Shown: positions 24,441 to 32,819 of the stretch, piece by piece | Layout of the letters: every line of letters begins with the position of its first letter | Numbering within the stretch: the stretch's first letter is position 1 | From: Parvibaculum sp963696585 | GTDB lineage: Bacteria > Pseudomonadota > Alphaproteobacteria > Parvibaculales > Parvibaculaceae | Direction of reading: 5' to 3' | Length of the DNA stretch: 64,000 nt | NCBI GenBank assembly: GCA_963696585.1 | Contig: CAVOKW010000032.1 | Span: 1 to 64,000, forward strand | The notes under the pieces: model-generated | The model's database searches: none | Told to the model about the DNA's origin: nothing | What the model saw: only the letters and a program-made list of their open reading frames with translations | Program-made: the position numbers and the translations under genes

Positions 24441-25316
24441 CTATGATGCGCTCGCGGCAGGTGCCATTCGCGTCAGAAAATCCAGAACGGCGTTTGTAAA
24501 TATGTCGTTCTTGTCACCTGCTACCATATGGCCTGCATTCGCGACATCGATAAACTCGGAATGAGGAACAGTTTCGGCGAATTGCCGCGCCGCTTCGACC
24601 GTCACGAGGTCGCTGTCGCGGCCCCGGACAAGGAGCGTCGGTATTTTCAGGGAACGTGCCGCCATCTGGAGACGTTCGGGTTCGCGGCTGCCTTGCGGCT
24701 TGTGCGGGCCGGTGATGAAACGTGGATCCCAGTGCCAATAGTAGCGGCCGTTTTCCCTGAGTCGAAGGTTCTTTGCCAGTCCGCTCAGGTTTTTGGGGCG
24801 AGGCCGACCGGGCATGTAGCGCGAGATCGTATCGGCTGCTTCCTCAAGCGAGGCGAAGCCTTCTTCCAGATTCGACGCCATGAATCCGAGGATTTTTTGA
24901 ACCCCCTCCATGTTCATCTGCGGGGTGATGTCGACGAGGACCAGCGCCGCAAACCCGCGCCGTCCGGCCTTTGCGTATTCTCCCTGCGCGATCATGCCCG
25001 CGATGCCGCCCAGAGATGCGCCGACCAGGACCGGAGGCACGGCGAAGCCGTCCGCGACGTCGAGGAGATCCTCCGCGAAACGCTCCATTCTGTAGTCTCC
25101 GTCCGGAGACCAGTCGCTTTCGCCGTGCCCGCGCAAATCGACGGCGAGGGCGTAATACCCGTTTTCCCCCAACCTTTTACCGCAGGCTTGCCAGGCATGG
25201 CGTGTCTGCCCGCCGCCATGGGCGAGCATGACCGGACGCCCCTGGTCGGGACCGAATGCGTCCGCCGCGATTTTGAGATTTTGGGCAAGGGTGAACAAGG
25301 TCTGGTTTGCTGACAT
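24441..25316 (-). CDS. alpha/beta hydrolase
   Basis: A 291-residue alpha/beta-hydrolase-fold protein. The HGGG segment near residue 33 provides the oxyanion region, the nucleophile is Ser101 in VGASLGG, an acid candidate is in RGRDSDLV, and the His is in NAGHMVAGD. RGHGESD is typical of meta-cleavage-product and epoxide hydrolases and lactonases. A lactonase partner of the Baeyer-Villiger enzyme at 28141 is possible but unproved. The ATG at 25316 is chosen over a TTG one codon earlier. The divergent GntR gene starts 168 bases away. Confidence 0.9.
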   Translation of the reverse strand: MSANQTLFTLAQNLKIAADAFGPDQGRPVMLAHGGGQTRHAWQACGKRLGENGYYALAVDLRGHGESDWSPDGDYRMERFAEDLLDVADGFAVPPVLVGASLGGIAGMIAQGEYAKAGRRGFAALVLVDITPQMNMEGVQKILGFMASNLEEGFASLEEAADTISRYMPGRPRPKNLSGLAKNLRLRENGRYYWHWDPRFITGPHKPQGSREPERLQMAARSLKIPTLLVRGRDSDLVTVEAARQFAETVPHSEFIDVANAGHMVAGDKNDIFTNAVLDFLTRMAPAASAS

Positions 25317-25340
25317 CAACCGCTTTTTCCAATGTTTTCG

Positions 25341-25350
25341 TATGTGTATT
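25341..25350. promoter_or_regulatory. TATGTGT element upstream of the hydrolase operon
   Basis: TATGTGTATT, preceded by CG, lies 25 bases upstream of the hydrolase start. It matches eight of ten bases of the inverted element at 52045-52083 and resembles that at 43665-43684. It could be a half-site for a shared regulator. Confidence 0.3.
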
Positions 25351-25431
25351 AAGGTTTGAAATCCATTATGATGAATTAATGGGATGTTGCAAACACGGAC
25401 GATGGTGTTGTCGTCGGGTTCTCCCGATCGT

Positions 25432-25445
25432 TCCCTGATCAGGGA
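25432..25445. promoter_or_regulatory. 14-bp palindrome, candidate GntR operator
   Basis: TCCCTGATCAGGGA is a perfect palindrome 38 bases before the GntR start and within the divergent promoter region. FadR-subfamily regulators bind short dyads at their own promoters, so autoregulation is plausible. The TGATCA core recurs at 26354-26359 before the next operon. Confidence 0.45.
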
Positions 25446-25483
25446 CGATTGGTCTTATAAAGTGAAGATTGCGGGTATCTGAA

Positions 25484-26254
25484 ATGAAAGCGATCACGTC
25501 CGTTTCACGAGTCAGCCGATTTCCGAAAGGGTCCGGCAAGCGTGCCCTCACAGTTGCGCGGCAGATTGTCGAGGACATCGAGCAGCAAGGTGCCGAGGTC
25601 GGAGATCGCTTGCTGCCAGAACAGGAGATGCTCGTACGGTATGGAGTGGCCCGCGCGACCTTGCGGGAGGCGCTCAGGTTTCTCGAACTGCAGGGCATCA
25701 TTTTCCTGCGGCCCGGCCCCGGCGGCGGGCCGATCATTCAGGAGCCCCGACCGAAAGATTTTGCCAGCACAATGGCGTTGCTGCTGCAGTTTCTCGGCAC
25801 CACGTTCCGTTCGCTGATTGAAGTGAGGCAAGCGGTCGGCCCGACCATGGCGGCGCTTGCGGCAGAGCGTGCGTCCGATGAAGATATCGACAAGCTGAAT
25901 ACGTCATTGGCTACTTTGAAGACGCTGCCTGTATCTTGCAACTCCTATATGGAGGAGAACAGGCATTTCCACGACGTGCTTGCATGGGCGTCTGGCAATC
26001 CCTTGATCGGATTCCTGATCGGTTCGCTTCACAACATCACGAATGCGTCGGAAGTCGGCCTCACTTATACGGAGGGTGAGCGTGACTATCAGATCAAGGT
26101 GTACGGACGACTTCTCAAGGCGATTGAAGATCGCAATCCGGACCTCGCTTTCACCGAAATGTCCCGGTTCATAAGCCGATCCGACAAGTATCTGGAAGCT
26201 CGTCATCCCGACATCATGTCCAAAATCGTGCGGTGGCAGGATGGGACGACCTGA
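25484..26254 (+). CDS. GntR-family regulator, FadR/FCD subfamily
   Basis: A 256-residue regulator. The N-terminal winged helix spans about residues 20-90 (GDRLLPEQEMLVRYGVARATLREALRFLELQG), and a C-terminal all-helical FCD domain includes RHFHDVL and a conserved-looking HNI motif for metal or ligand binding. The ATG at 25484 is preferred over a TTG at 25469. Both lie downstream of the palindrome at 25432. It stands between the divergent hydrolase operon and the monooxygenase operon and likely controls one or both in response to an organic acid or acyl-CoA. Confidence 0.92.
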   Translation: MKAITSVSRVSRFPKGSGKRALTVARQIVEDIEQQGAEVGDRLLPEQEMLVRYGVARATLREALRFLELQGIIFLRPGPGGGPIIQEPRPKDFASTMALLLQFLGTTFRSLIEVRQAVGPTMAALAAERASDEDIDKLNTSLATLKTLPVSCNSYMEENRHFHDVLAWASGNPLIGFLIGSLHNITNASEVGLTYTEGERDYQIKVYGRLLKAIEDRNPDLAFTEMSRFISRSDKYLEARHPDIMSKIVRWQDGTT

Positions 26255-26348
26255 GCGTGCCGCAGGTTCCCCGACGGAAACGCTAGGCGAGTGTTCGCGA
26301 TCTCGATGTCGTTTTTGCAGCACTTGCGTCGCTCCCCGCGCGTCGCTA

Positions 26349-26364
26349 ATTTATGATCATAAAT
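26349..26364. promoter_or_regulatory. 16-bp palindrome upstream of the nitronate monooxygenase operon
   Basis: ATTTATGATCATAAAT is perfectly palindromic and ends 37 bases before the ATG at 26402. It shares the TGATCA core with the palindrome before the GntR gene, so it is a candidate site for that regulator. Confidence 0.45.
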
Positions 26365-26401
26365 AACGCGACCAATGAAGTCGCTCCATGGGAGGTTCGC
26401 T

Positions 26402-27535
26402 ATGACTCTGCACAGTCGTGTATGTGATATTCTGGGCATCAAATACCCGATCTTGCTGGCCGGTATGGGCGGCGCGAGCGTTCCACGGCTTGCGGCAGCG
26501 GTATCGAATGCGGGTGGCCTCGGTGTGCTTGGCGCGGCTGCCTGTTCTCCCGATCAGTTGCGCGAATGGATTCGGGAAACGCGATCATTGACGGACAAGC
26601 CATTTGGTGTAGACACCCTGCTGCCAGCCTCCGTGCGCAGGGAAGCCTACAAGGGCAAGGCGGGTCCGTCTCCGATGGATCTGATGCCGGAGTACCAGAA
26701 ATTCGCGCAAGATTTTCTGAAGCAGGAAAACATACCGCCGCTGAAATCCAGGGCGCAGGAAGCCGAGGAAGCTCACCGGTCGTCCAAGTCGAACGCGCCG
26801 CTGTTTTCGAAAGAATTCTTCGAAGCGCAAATGGAAGTCGTTGTTGAGGAGCGGGTTCCTGTCTATGCGGCGGGTCTCGGCAATCCGGGGCCATGGCTTG
26901 ATCGGCTCCACGCCAACGGCACCAAGGTGATGGCCGTCGTCGGCGCGGTAAAGCATGCCATGCAGGTGGTCAATTCCGGCATCGATCTGATCGTTGCGCA
27001 AGGCCATGACGGGGGCGGGCACAATTCACCCATCGGAACGATGGCGCTCATTCCGCAGGTTGTCGATGCGGTCGCGGGTCGCATTCCCGTGCTCGGTGCG
27101 GGCGGCATTTCCGATGGGCGCGGCATCGCGGCTGCAATGATGCTCGGCGCCGAAGGCGCCTGGATCGGTACGGCGTTTCTTGCGACCGACGAGGCGGGCA
27201 TCGAGGACTTCCAGAAGGAAGCGATTGTCGAGTCGGGTGACGGTGACACACTTGTTTCTCGAACCGTCACCGGAAAGCCGGCCCGGATCATTCGCAACAA
27301 GTGGTCCGAGGCTTTTGTCGCGGCGGGTCTGGAGCCGTTGCCCATGCCCTTCCAGCCCATGGTTGCGATGCCGGTGCTGGCGGCGGCGGCGGCGGTAAAG
27401 CGGAAAGATATCGCTCCCGGTTTCGCAGGGCAGGGCATGGGTCTCATTCACAAGGTGAAGCCGGCGGCGGAAGTCATGGCCGATCTCGTGAAAGGCGCCG
27501 AAAGCTCGTTGAGCAGGGCCAATATCTATCTGTAA
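26402..27535 (+). CDS. nitronate monooxygenase/2-nitropropane dioxygenase family protein
   Basis: A 377-residue FMN-dependent TIM-barrel protein. PILLAGMGGAS at the N terminus, QGHDGGGHNS for phosphate binding, and GAGGISDGRGIAAAMMLGAEGAWIGTAFL are characteristic. Many homologues do not act on nitro compounds but as NADH-quinone or enoyl reductases, so function is uncertain. The ATG at 26402 has GGGAGG upstream. It heads an operon with a thioesterase, a Baeyer-Villiger monooxygenase, CYP153 and ferredoxin. Confidence 0.92.
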   Translation: MTLHSRVCDILGIKYPILLAGMGGASVPRLAAAVSNAGGLGVLGAAACSPDQLREWIRETRSLTDKPFGVDTLLPASVRREAYKGKAGPSPMDLMPEYQKFAQDFLKQENIPPLKSRAQEAEEAHRSSKSNAPLFSKEFFEAQMEVVVEERVPVYAAGLGNPGPWLDRLHANGTKVMAVVGAVKHAMQVVNSGIDLIVAQGHDGGGHNSPIGTMALIPQVVDAVAGRIPVLGAGGISDGRGIAAAMMLGAEGAWIGTAFLATDEAGIEDFQKEAIVESGDGDTLVSRTVTGKPARIIRNKWSEAFVAAGLEPLPMPFQPMVAMPVLAAAAAVKRKDIAPGFAGQGMGLIHKVKPAAEVMADLVKGAESSLSRANIYL

Positions 27536-27586
27536 GCCTCGGCTGCTGCGCGCCCTGGGGATCATTGAAGGTTTCGGAGAAACGGG

Positions 27587-28033
27587 ATGACAATTGTTGC
27601 AAAACTGCCGGAGTTCAACCATGAAATCGCACAGGGTTTCATAAACGCCAGCAATTCAATGAAGGGATTGCCTGAGTTTCTGGGGGTCCGCATCACGCAT
27701 ATCGAGCCGGGCAAGCTCACTGCCGAGATGGAAGTCTCCGACCGGCTGTTGACGCCGATCGGAAACATGCATGGTGGGGTGCTGGCTGCGATGTGCGACC
27801 ATGTTCTCGGCTGCGTTTGCTATCCGCATATGCGGAAAGGGCAGTGGGCGGCCACGACGGAATTCAAGCTCAATCTGTTGGCGCCGGTATCGTCGGGCAA
27901 GGTGATAGCGGTGGCCGAACTGATCGCGATGACAAAATCGACTGCGGTGGTTCGTATAGATGTGACGAATGAGGGCCGCGCCTGTTGTGCGGCCCAGGGC
28001 ACCGTTCTCATTCGCGATCCAAGGCCCGCTTAG
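27587..28033 (+). CDS. PaaI-type hot-dog acyl-CoA thioesterase
   Basis: A 148-residue single hot-dog domain. The catalytic-helix region is GNMHGGVLAAMCDHVLG, with the HGG motif and a downstream Asp as in PaaI/YbgC-like thioesterases, followed by ATTEFKLNLLAPV. It would release CoA from a dead-end or product acyl-CoA. It lies 51 bases after the nitronate monooxygenase gene, with GGAG upstream of the ATG. Confidence 0.9.
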   Translation: MTIVAKLPEFNHEIAQGFINASNSMKGLPEFLGVRITHIEPGKLTAEMEVSDRLLTPIGNMHGGVLAAMCDHVLGCVCYPHMRKGQWAATTEFKLNLLAPVSSGKVIAVAELIAMTKSTAVVRIDVTNEGRACCAAQGTVLIRDPRPA

Positions 28034-28140
28034 GCAACGCAACTTTCCGGCGCAGCGGGGAAGATTGCTCGGCGACAGAATATGGTTTCGATAACGACAC
28101 TGACCGCTTCGCGGCGGGGATATGAAGGGATGCGGTTTCC

Positions 28141-29775
28141 ATGAGTTCGGTACAATCCGGCCAGACGCAAAAAGATGACGATGCTGAAGTATTCGATGCC
28201 CTCATTGTCGGAGGGGGATTCAACGGTGTCTATCAGCTTCACCGCCTGCGGCAAGAAGGTTTCAAAGTGCGCCTGTTCGAGGCTGGTGCCGACTTGGGGG
28301 GCGTCTGGTACTGGAACTGCTATCCCGGCGCACGGGTCGATTCTCATGTCCCGATTTATGAATTTTCGATCGAGGAATTATGGCGCGACTGGAACTGGAC
28401 CGAGAGGTTTCCGGCTTGGGATGAACTGTGCCGCTACTTCCACTATGTCGACAAAAAACTCGATCTCAGCCGTGACATAAGATTTGGCACGCGCGTCAGC
28501 GCGGCGGAATTCGACGAGGCGCGCGATCAATGGGTCATCCGCACGACCGATGGTACCGTCGTGCGCGCCAGGTATTTTATCCTTTGCACAGGTTTTGCGT
28601 CGAAACCCTATATTCCGAACTACAAGGGTCTTGAAAGCTTCGCTGGAGAATCATTTCACACAGGGTTGTGGCCCCAGGAAGGCGCCAGTTTCACGGGCAA
28701 GCGGGTTGGCGTCGTGGGAACCGGAGCGAGTGGCGTTCAGGTGGTGCAGGAGGCCAGCAAGGATGCGGCGCATCTGACGGTGTTCCAGCGCACGCCGATC
28801 CTCGCCCTGCCGATGCAGCAGCGCAAGCTCGACGTCGAGACGCAGCAGCGGATGAAGGCTGGTTATCCGGAGATATTCCGTATGCGGCGGGAGACATTTG
28901 GCGGATTCGACATTCTGAGGGACGAAAGGTCCGCGCTGGAAGTGTCGCCGGAAGAGCGTTGCGCGCTTTATGAAAAGCTCTGGCAAGAAGGTGGCTTCCA
29001 CTATTGGATTGGTGGCTTTGCCGACATCCTGACGAATGAGGATGCAAATCGTACCATGTACGATTTCTGGCGCGACAAGACCCGCGCCCGGATCAAGGAT
29101 CCGGCATTGGCGGACAAACTCGCACCGATGGAGCCGCCGCATCCCTTCGGCGTCAAGCGCCCTTCGCTTGAGCAGTGGTACTACGAAGTGTTCAATCAGG
29201 ACAATGTCAGCCTGGTCGATGTGCGCGAGACGCCGATTGTGGAAATAGTTCCCGAAGGCGTGCGTACGGCGGATGGGCTGGTTGAGCTCGATATGCTTGT
29301 CCTGGCGACGGGGTTCGATGCCGCGACCGGCGGGTTGACCCAGATCGATATACGCGGGACGGGCGGCGTGACGCTCAAGGAAAAATGGACTGAGGGTGCG
29401 CGTACTTATCTCGGTTTTGCGACGTCGGGATTCCCGAACATGCTTTTTCTTTACGGTCCGCAGAGTCCGGCCGGATTCAGCAACGGCCCGACAAGCGCCG
29501 AATTGCAGGGTGAATGGGTCGTCGATTGCCTCAAGCATATGCGCGAGAATAACAAGGGACGGATCGAGGCGACTGCTCAGGCAGAGGAAGAATGGACGCA
29601 GTTCCTGAGCGCCATCGCCGACATGACACTCTTTCCCAAGGCCGATTCCTGGTACATGGGCGCCAATATTCCGGGAAAGCCGCGTCAGCTTCTGAATTTC
29701 CCCGGCGTGCCCATGTATATGGACCGGTGCAATGCCGCTGCGGCCAAGGATTATGAGGGATTTGTCCTGGATTGA
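28141..29775 (+). CDS. type I Baeyer-Villiger flavin monooxygenase
   Basis: A 544-residue FAD/NADPH enzyme. The diagnostic fingerprint FAGESFHTGLWP is at residues 167-178, between two Rossmann motifs: GGGFNG (24-29, FAD) and GTGASG (193-198, NADPH). The length is typical for cyclohexanone/cyclopentadecanone monooxygenases. It would convert a cyclic or side-chain ketone to a lactone or ester, with the hydrolase at 24441 or the lipase at 46664 as possible follow-on enzymes. AGGGATG precedes the ATG. The substrate is not predictable. Confidence 0.94.
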   Translation: MSSVQSGQTQKDDDAEVFDALIVGGGFNGVYQLHRLRQEGFKVRLFEAGADLGGVWYWNCYPGARVDSHVPIYEFSIEELWRDWNWTERFPAWDELCRYFHYVDKKLDLSRDIRFGTRVSAAEFDEARDQWVIRTTDGTVVRARYFILCTGFASKPYIPNYKGLESFAGESFHTGLWPQEGASFTGKRVGVVGTGASGVQVVQEASKDAAHLTVFQRTPILALPMQQRKLDVETQQRMKAGYPEIFRMRRETFGGFDILRDERSALEVSPEERCALYEKLWQEGGFHYWIGGFADILTNEDANRTMYDFWRDKTRARIKDPALADKLAPMEPPHPFGVKRPSLEQWYYEVFNQDNVSLVDVRETPIVEIVPEGVRTADGLVELDMLVLATGFDAATGGLTQIDIRGTGGVTLKEKWTEGARTYLGFATSGFPNMLFLYGPQSPAGFSNGPTSAELQGEWVVDCLKHMRENNKGRIEATAQAEEEWTQFLSAIADMTLFPKADSWYMGANIPGKPRQLLNFPGVPMYMDRCNAAAAKDYEGFVLD

Positions 29776-29932
29776 TGGATCTGCGGCGGCCTCGCTGCCG
29801 GTTTTTTGGGGTGGCCTGCGGGGGTGAAAGTGTTTGACGCTGAATCTCCCACATGATCTATTATAATGAATAAGAATTGCATGCGCCATGACTGGTGGAT
29901 GCCGCGTAGACATTGATCGGGAGGACAAAGAG

Positions 29933-31186
29933 ATGACAACCGACACATTGGTTAGAGATCCAGCTTCGACGGTCCCGCTTTCTCGGATGGATGTCAGCGA
30001 TCCAAAGCTCTTTCAAAGCGACACGATCGGGAGCTACTTCGCCCGGCTGCGGCGGGAAGACCCCGTCCATTATTGCCCCGAGAGCGCCTACGGGCCCTAC
30101 TGGTCGGTAACGAAATTCAACGACATCATGCAGGTCGAGGTGAACCACCAGACGTTCTCCTCGGAGGCCAAGCTTGGTGGCATCGCCCTGCAGGACATGC
30201 AAAGCGGCGAAGCGGCGCTTGAGCTTGAGATGTTCATTGCGATGGATCCGCCCAAGCACGACGCTCAGCGCAAGGCAGTCAGTCCGGCTGTCGCCCCGTC
30301 CAATCTTGTTCTGCTGGAGCCCATCATCCGCGAGCGCGCAGGGCTTATTCTCGATTCGCTCCCTATCGGCGAGGAGATCGACTGGGTTGATCGGGTTTCC
30401 ATCGAGCTCACGACGATGACGCTGGCGACACTGTTCGATTTTCCTTGGGAGGAGCGGCGCAAGCTCACCCGCTGGTCGGATGTTGCGACCGCAACGCCAG
30501 AGACGGGCGTGGTTTCTTCGTTTGAGCAGCGCCGCGAGGAACTCCTCGAATGTGCGCAATACTTCAAGGGTCTGTGGGATCAGCGGGTCAACGAGCCGCC
30601 AAAGTCTGATCTGATTTCGATGATGGTGCATTCGCCGGCGACGCGGGACATGCCGTATCTCGAATTTCTGGGCAACCTGATTCTCCTGATCGTTGGTGGT
30701 AACGACACCACGCGTAATTCCATCAGCGGCGGGGTGCTCGCGCTTAATCAGAACCCGGCCGAGTATCGCAAGCTCATGGCCGATCCGGGCCTCATCCCGA
30801 AAATGATCCCCGAGATCATCCGTTGGCAGACGCCGCTGACGCATATGCGTCGGACGGCGCTCATGGACGCCGAAATCGGCGGCAAGAAGATCAAGAAGGG
30901 CGACAAGGTCATCATGTGGTACCTCTCGGGGAACCGGGACGAGGAGGCGATCGACCGCCCGAACGAGTTCATTATCGACCGCCCGAATTCACGTCACCAT
31001 CTTTCCTTCGGTTTCGGCGTGCATCGCTGCATGGGAAACCGCGTGGCGGAGCTGCAGTTGCGCATCATCTGGGAAGAAATCCTGAAGCGTTTCAGCAAGG
31101 TTGAGGTCGTCGGCGCGCCCGAAAGAACGCTGTCCAACTTCGTCCGCGGGTTCACCCACCTGCCGGTGAAGCTGCACGCGCACTGA
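29933..31186 (+). CDS. cytochrome P450, CYP153 type (copy 3)
   Basis: A 417-residue CYP153-like P450 with heme ligand Cys366 in FGFGVHRCMGNR, GGNDTTRN in the I helix and PEIIRWQTP. It differs from copies 1 and 2 in the C terminus (PVKLHAH), in the longer insertion around MQSGEAALELEMF, and in missing the WPDK segment. It is therefore an older paralogue and may have different chain-length preference. GGGAGGA precedes the ATG at 29933. A ferredoxin gene follows. An AT-rich TATTATAATGA element lies about 70 bases upstream. Confidence 0.95.
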   Translation: MTTDTLVRDPASTVPLSRMDVSDPKLFQSDTIGSYFARLRREDPVHYCPESAYGPYWSVTKFNDIMQVEVNHQTFSSEAKLGGIALQDMQSGEAALELEMFIAMDPPKHDAQRKAVSPAVAPSNLVLLEPIIRERAGLILDSLPIGEEIDWVDRVSIELTTMTLATLFDFPWEERRKLTRWSDVATATPETGVVSSFEQRREELLECAQYFKGLWDQRVNEPPKSDLISMMVHSPATRDMPYLEFLGNLILLIVGGNDTTRNSISGGVLALNQNPAEYRKLMADPGLIPKMIPEIIRWQTPLTHMRRTALMDAEIGGKKIKKGDKVIMWYLSGNRDEEAIDRPNEFIIDRPNSRHHLSFGFGVHRCMGNRVAELQLRIIWEEILKRFSKVEVVGAPERTLSNFVRGFTHLPVKLHAH

Positions 31187-31214
31187 GCCGGGTCCGCTCT
31201 GGCGCCTCAATGAA

Positions 31215-31250
31215 TTCGCGACGTAACGGGGGTGCCCGTCCCGTCGCGAA
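31215..31250. other. strong hairpin between CYP153 copy 3 and ferredoxin genes
   Basis: TTCGCGACG pairs with CGTCGCGAA; after a 2x2 internal loop, ACGGG pairs with CCCGT around GGTG. No T-run follows. Such a structure between a P450 and its ferredoxin could set their expression ratio by partial termination or mRNA processing. Confidence 0.6.
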
Positions 31251-31297
31251 AACGCTCCCGCCCCCATTTCATCCAGCCTGATCGACAAGAGAAAAAA

Positions 31298-31624
31298 ATG
31301 CCCACAGTCATTTTTATCGAACCGGACGGCGCCGAATATCCCATCGTGGTCAAGAGCGGCACGACCGCGAGGGATGCCGCAGTCAACAACAGTGTGCCGG
31401 GCATCGACGGCGATTGCGGGGGCGAGTGCGCCTGCGCGACCTGCCATGTGCATGTCGATGCCGCGTGGGTGGCCCGGACCGGCAGGGCCAAGCCCGGCGG
31501 CATGGAAGCCGACTTGCTGCAGTTTGCCGAAGGTTCGACGGAAAACAGCCGTCTTGCTTGTCAGATCACTGTGACCGACGATCTCGACGGTCTCATGTTG
31601 AGAATACCTGACGGTCAGCACTAA
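31298..31624 (+). CDS. [2Fe-2S] ferredoxin, adrenodoxin/P450 type
   Basis: A 108-residue ferredoxin. The cluster ligands are Cys40, Cys46, Cys49 and Cys88 in the C-x5-C-x2-C...C pattern (CGGECACATC and RLACQ). The adjacent CYP153 gene makes it the probable electron donor to one or more of the three CYP153 enzymes. No ferredoxin reductase gene is in the window. The ATG at 31298 has only a poor purine-rich leader (GAAAAAA). Confidence 0.94.
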   Translation: MPTVIFIEPDGAEYPIVVKSGTTARDAAVNNSVPGIDGDCGGECACATCHVHVDAAWVARTGRAKPGGMEADLLQFAEGSTENSRLACQITVTDDLDGLMLRIPDGQH

Positions 31625-31762
31625 GTTGCAGCCGGCGCGCGGATTTCGGGGTTTTTTTCTTTCCCCCCGATCCTCTCCTTGAAAGACGGGCGCCGACTGC
31701 ACTTTGGGTCGAGAGATATCCTCCCGAAAGTCGGCAGAGTTGAAACGCTGAATCCATCAAAC

Positions 31763-32545
31763 TCATTCGCCTTCGACGACGCCGTTCTTTCCGGGTGTCG
31801 ACACCGCGAGCCCGTTTTCATTTTTCCCGGTCTGCGACGTTCGTTTGTTTTGCGAAGGTTCTGTTTTGCGCCTGTCGCCTACGGACATTCCGTCGACCAC
31901 GAATTTGAGAAGTACATGCATGTTTTGCTTGAAGGCGCTGTGGCTGACATAGGTTCCCAACCAGGTTTGCAACTGCTGATAGTAGATGGCAAACAGGCAT
32001 CGCGCTGCTTCGGCCGGATCGATATCGGCGCGAATTTCGCCGCGCGCCCGAGCTGCCGAGACGAAATGGACAAGCTTTTCGATAATCGCTTCTGGAATTT
32101 TGAGTACTTCCTTCCGGCGCCCAGGGTTGCCGGAGAAGCTGAGTTCGCGAATAAGCGCGCGGGAAATGACAACATCGCGTCTGTGATATTCAATAAACCC
32201 GTCGAATAATGACTCCACTTGTTCGAGCAACGGGGCCTTCTTCCGAATTGTTCCATACACTTCCTCTATCAACTGGCTCATCTCATCCTTGAAAACCAGG
32301 ATGAGAAGGTCTTCCTTTGATTTGGCATAGAGAAATAGTGTGCCAGCTCCAATGTCGGCAGCTTCCGCCACTTCCTGCGTGGTCGTTTCCGTATAACCCT
32401 TGGTGTGAAACAGGGTGCGGGCCGCCGCCGTGATGCGCGCGACCTTTTCCCGCTTGTTGCGCTCTCTCCGCCCTTCCGTCTGCGGATGTTCTCTCTTTGC
32501 AGATTTGGCGTTGGCTGGCTTGCTCATTTTCGAGGATGTGTCCAT
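31763..32545 (-). CDS. TetR-family transcriptional regulator
   Basis: A 260-residue regulator with a charged, lysine-rich N-terminal extension of about 35 residues. The helix-turn-helix follows (ARTLFHTKGYTETTTQEVAEAADIGAG, then LFLYAKSKEDLL), and then a ligand domain and a polar tail. It is divergent from the hpa-like operon across 274 bases containing a dyad and a TTGACA promoter, so it probably regulates that operon. The extensions beyond the usual 200 residues are unusual but in frame. Confidence 0.9.
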   Translation of the reverse strand: MDTSSKMSKPANAKSAKREHPQTEGRRERNKREKVARITAAARTLFHTKGYTETTTQEVAEAADIGAGTLFLYAKSKEDLLILVFKDEMSQLIEEVYGTIRKKAPLLEQVESLFDGFIEYHRRDVVISRALIRELSFSGNPGRRKEVLKIPEAIIEKLVHFVSAARARGEIRADIDPAEAARCLFAIYYQQLQTWLGTYVSHSAFKQNMHVLLKFVVDGMSVGDRRKTEPSQNKRTSQTGKNENGLAVSTPGKNGVVEGE

Positions 32546-32641
32546 CGGCGCGTCCTGATTGTTGAATGGTTGCGCCCAGCCGCCGCCGGGCCCTTTCTGT
32601 CAGATTATTTGGCAGTGCAGCAAGTATCTTGACCATTCTTG

Positions 32642-32656
32642 CGCCAATTTTTGGCG
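32642..32656. promoter_or_regulatory. inverted repeat, candidate TetR operator of the hpa-like operon
   Basis: CGCCAA-TTT-TTGGCG lies 10 bases upstream of a TTGACA box in the divergent region between the TetR gene and the HpaB-like gene. The position and size fit a repressor site. Confidence 0.4.
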
Positions 32657-32666
32657 TACTTGGCCG

Positions 32667-32696
32667 TTGACAAATTTTGTGTAATGTGCGGAATAT
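32667..32696 (+). promoter_or_regulatory. candidate promoter of the hpa-like operon
   Basis: TTGACA and GAATAT with an 18-base spacer, about 120 bases before the HpaB-like ATG. The leader between them includes a TGTATACA palindrome near 32719. Consensus-based prediction. Confidence 0.35.
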
Positions 32697-32819
32697 ATGA
32701 CGCCGCTCATAAATGAGTGTATACAAAAAAATGTGGGTGGCTGCGGGTGGGTTTACCGGCCATGCTACTTGAGCCGGACGTCGAGACAAAAATCAAAAAG
32801 AGTATAAGGGGAGAAAGCC

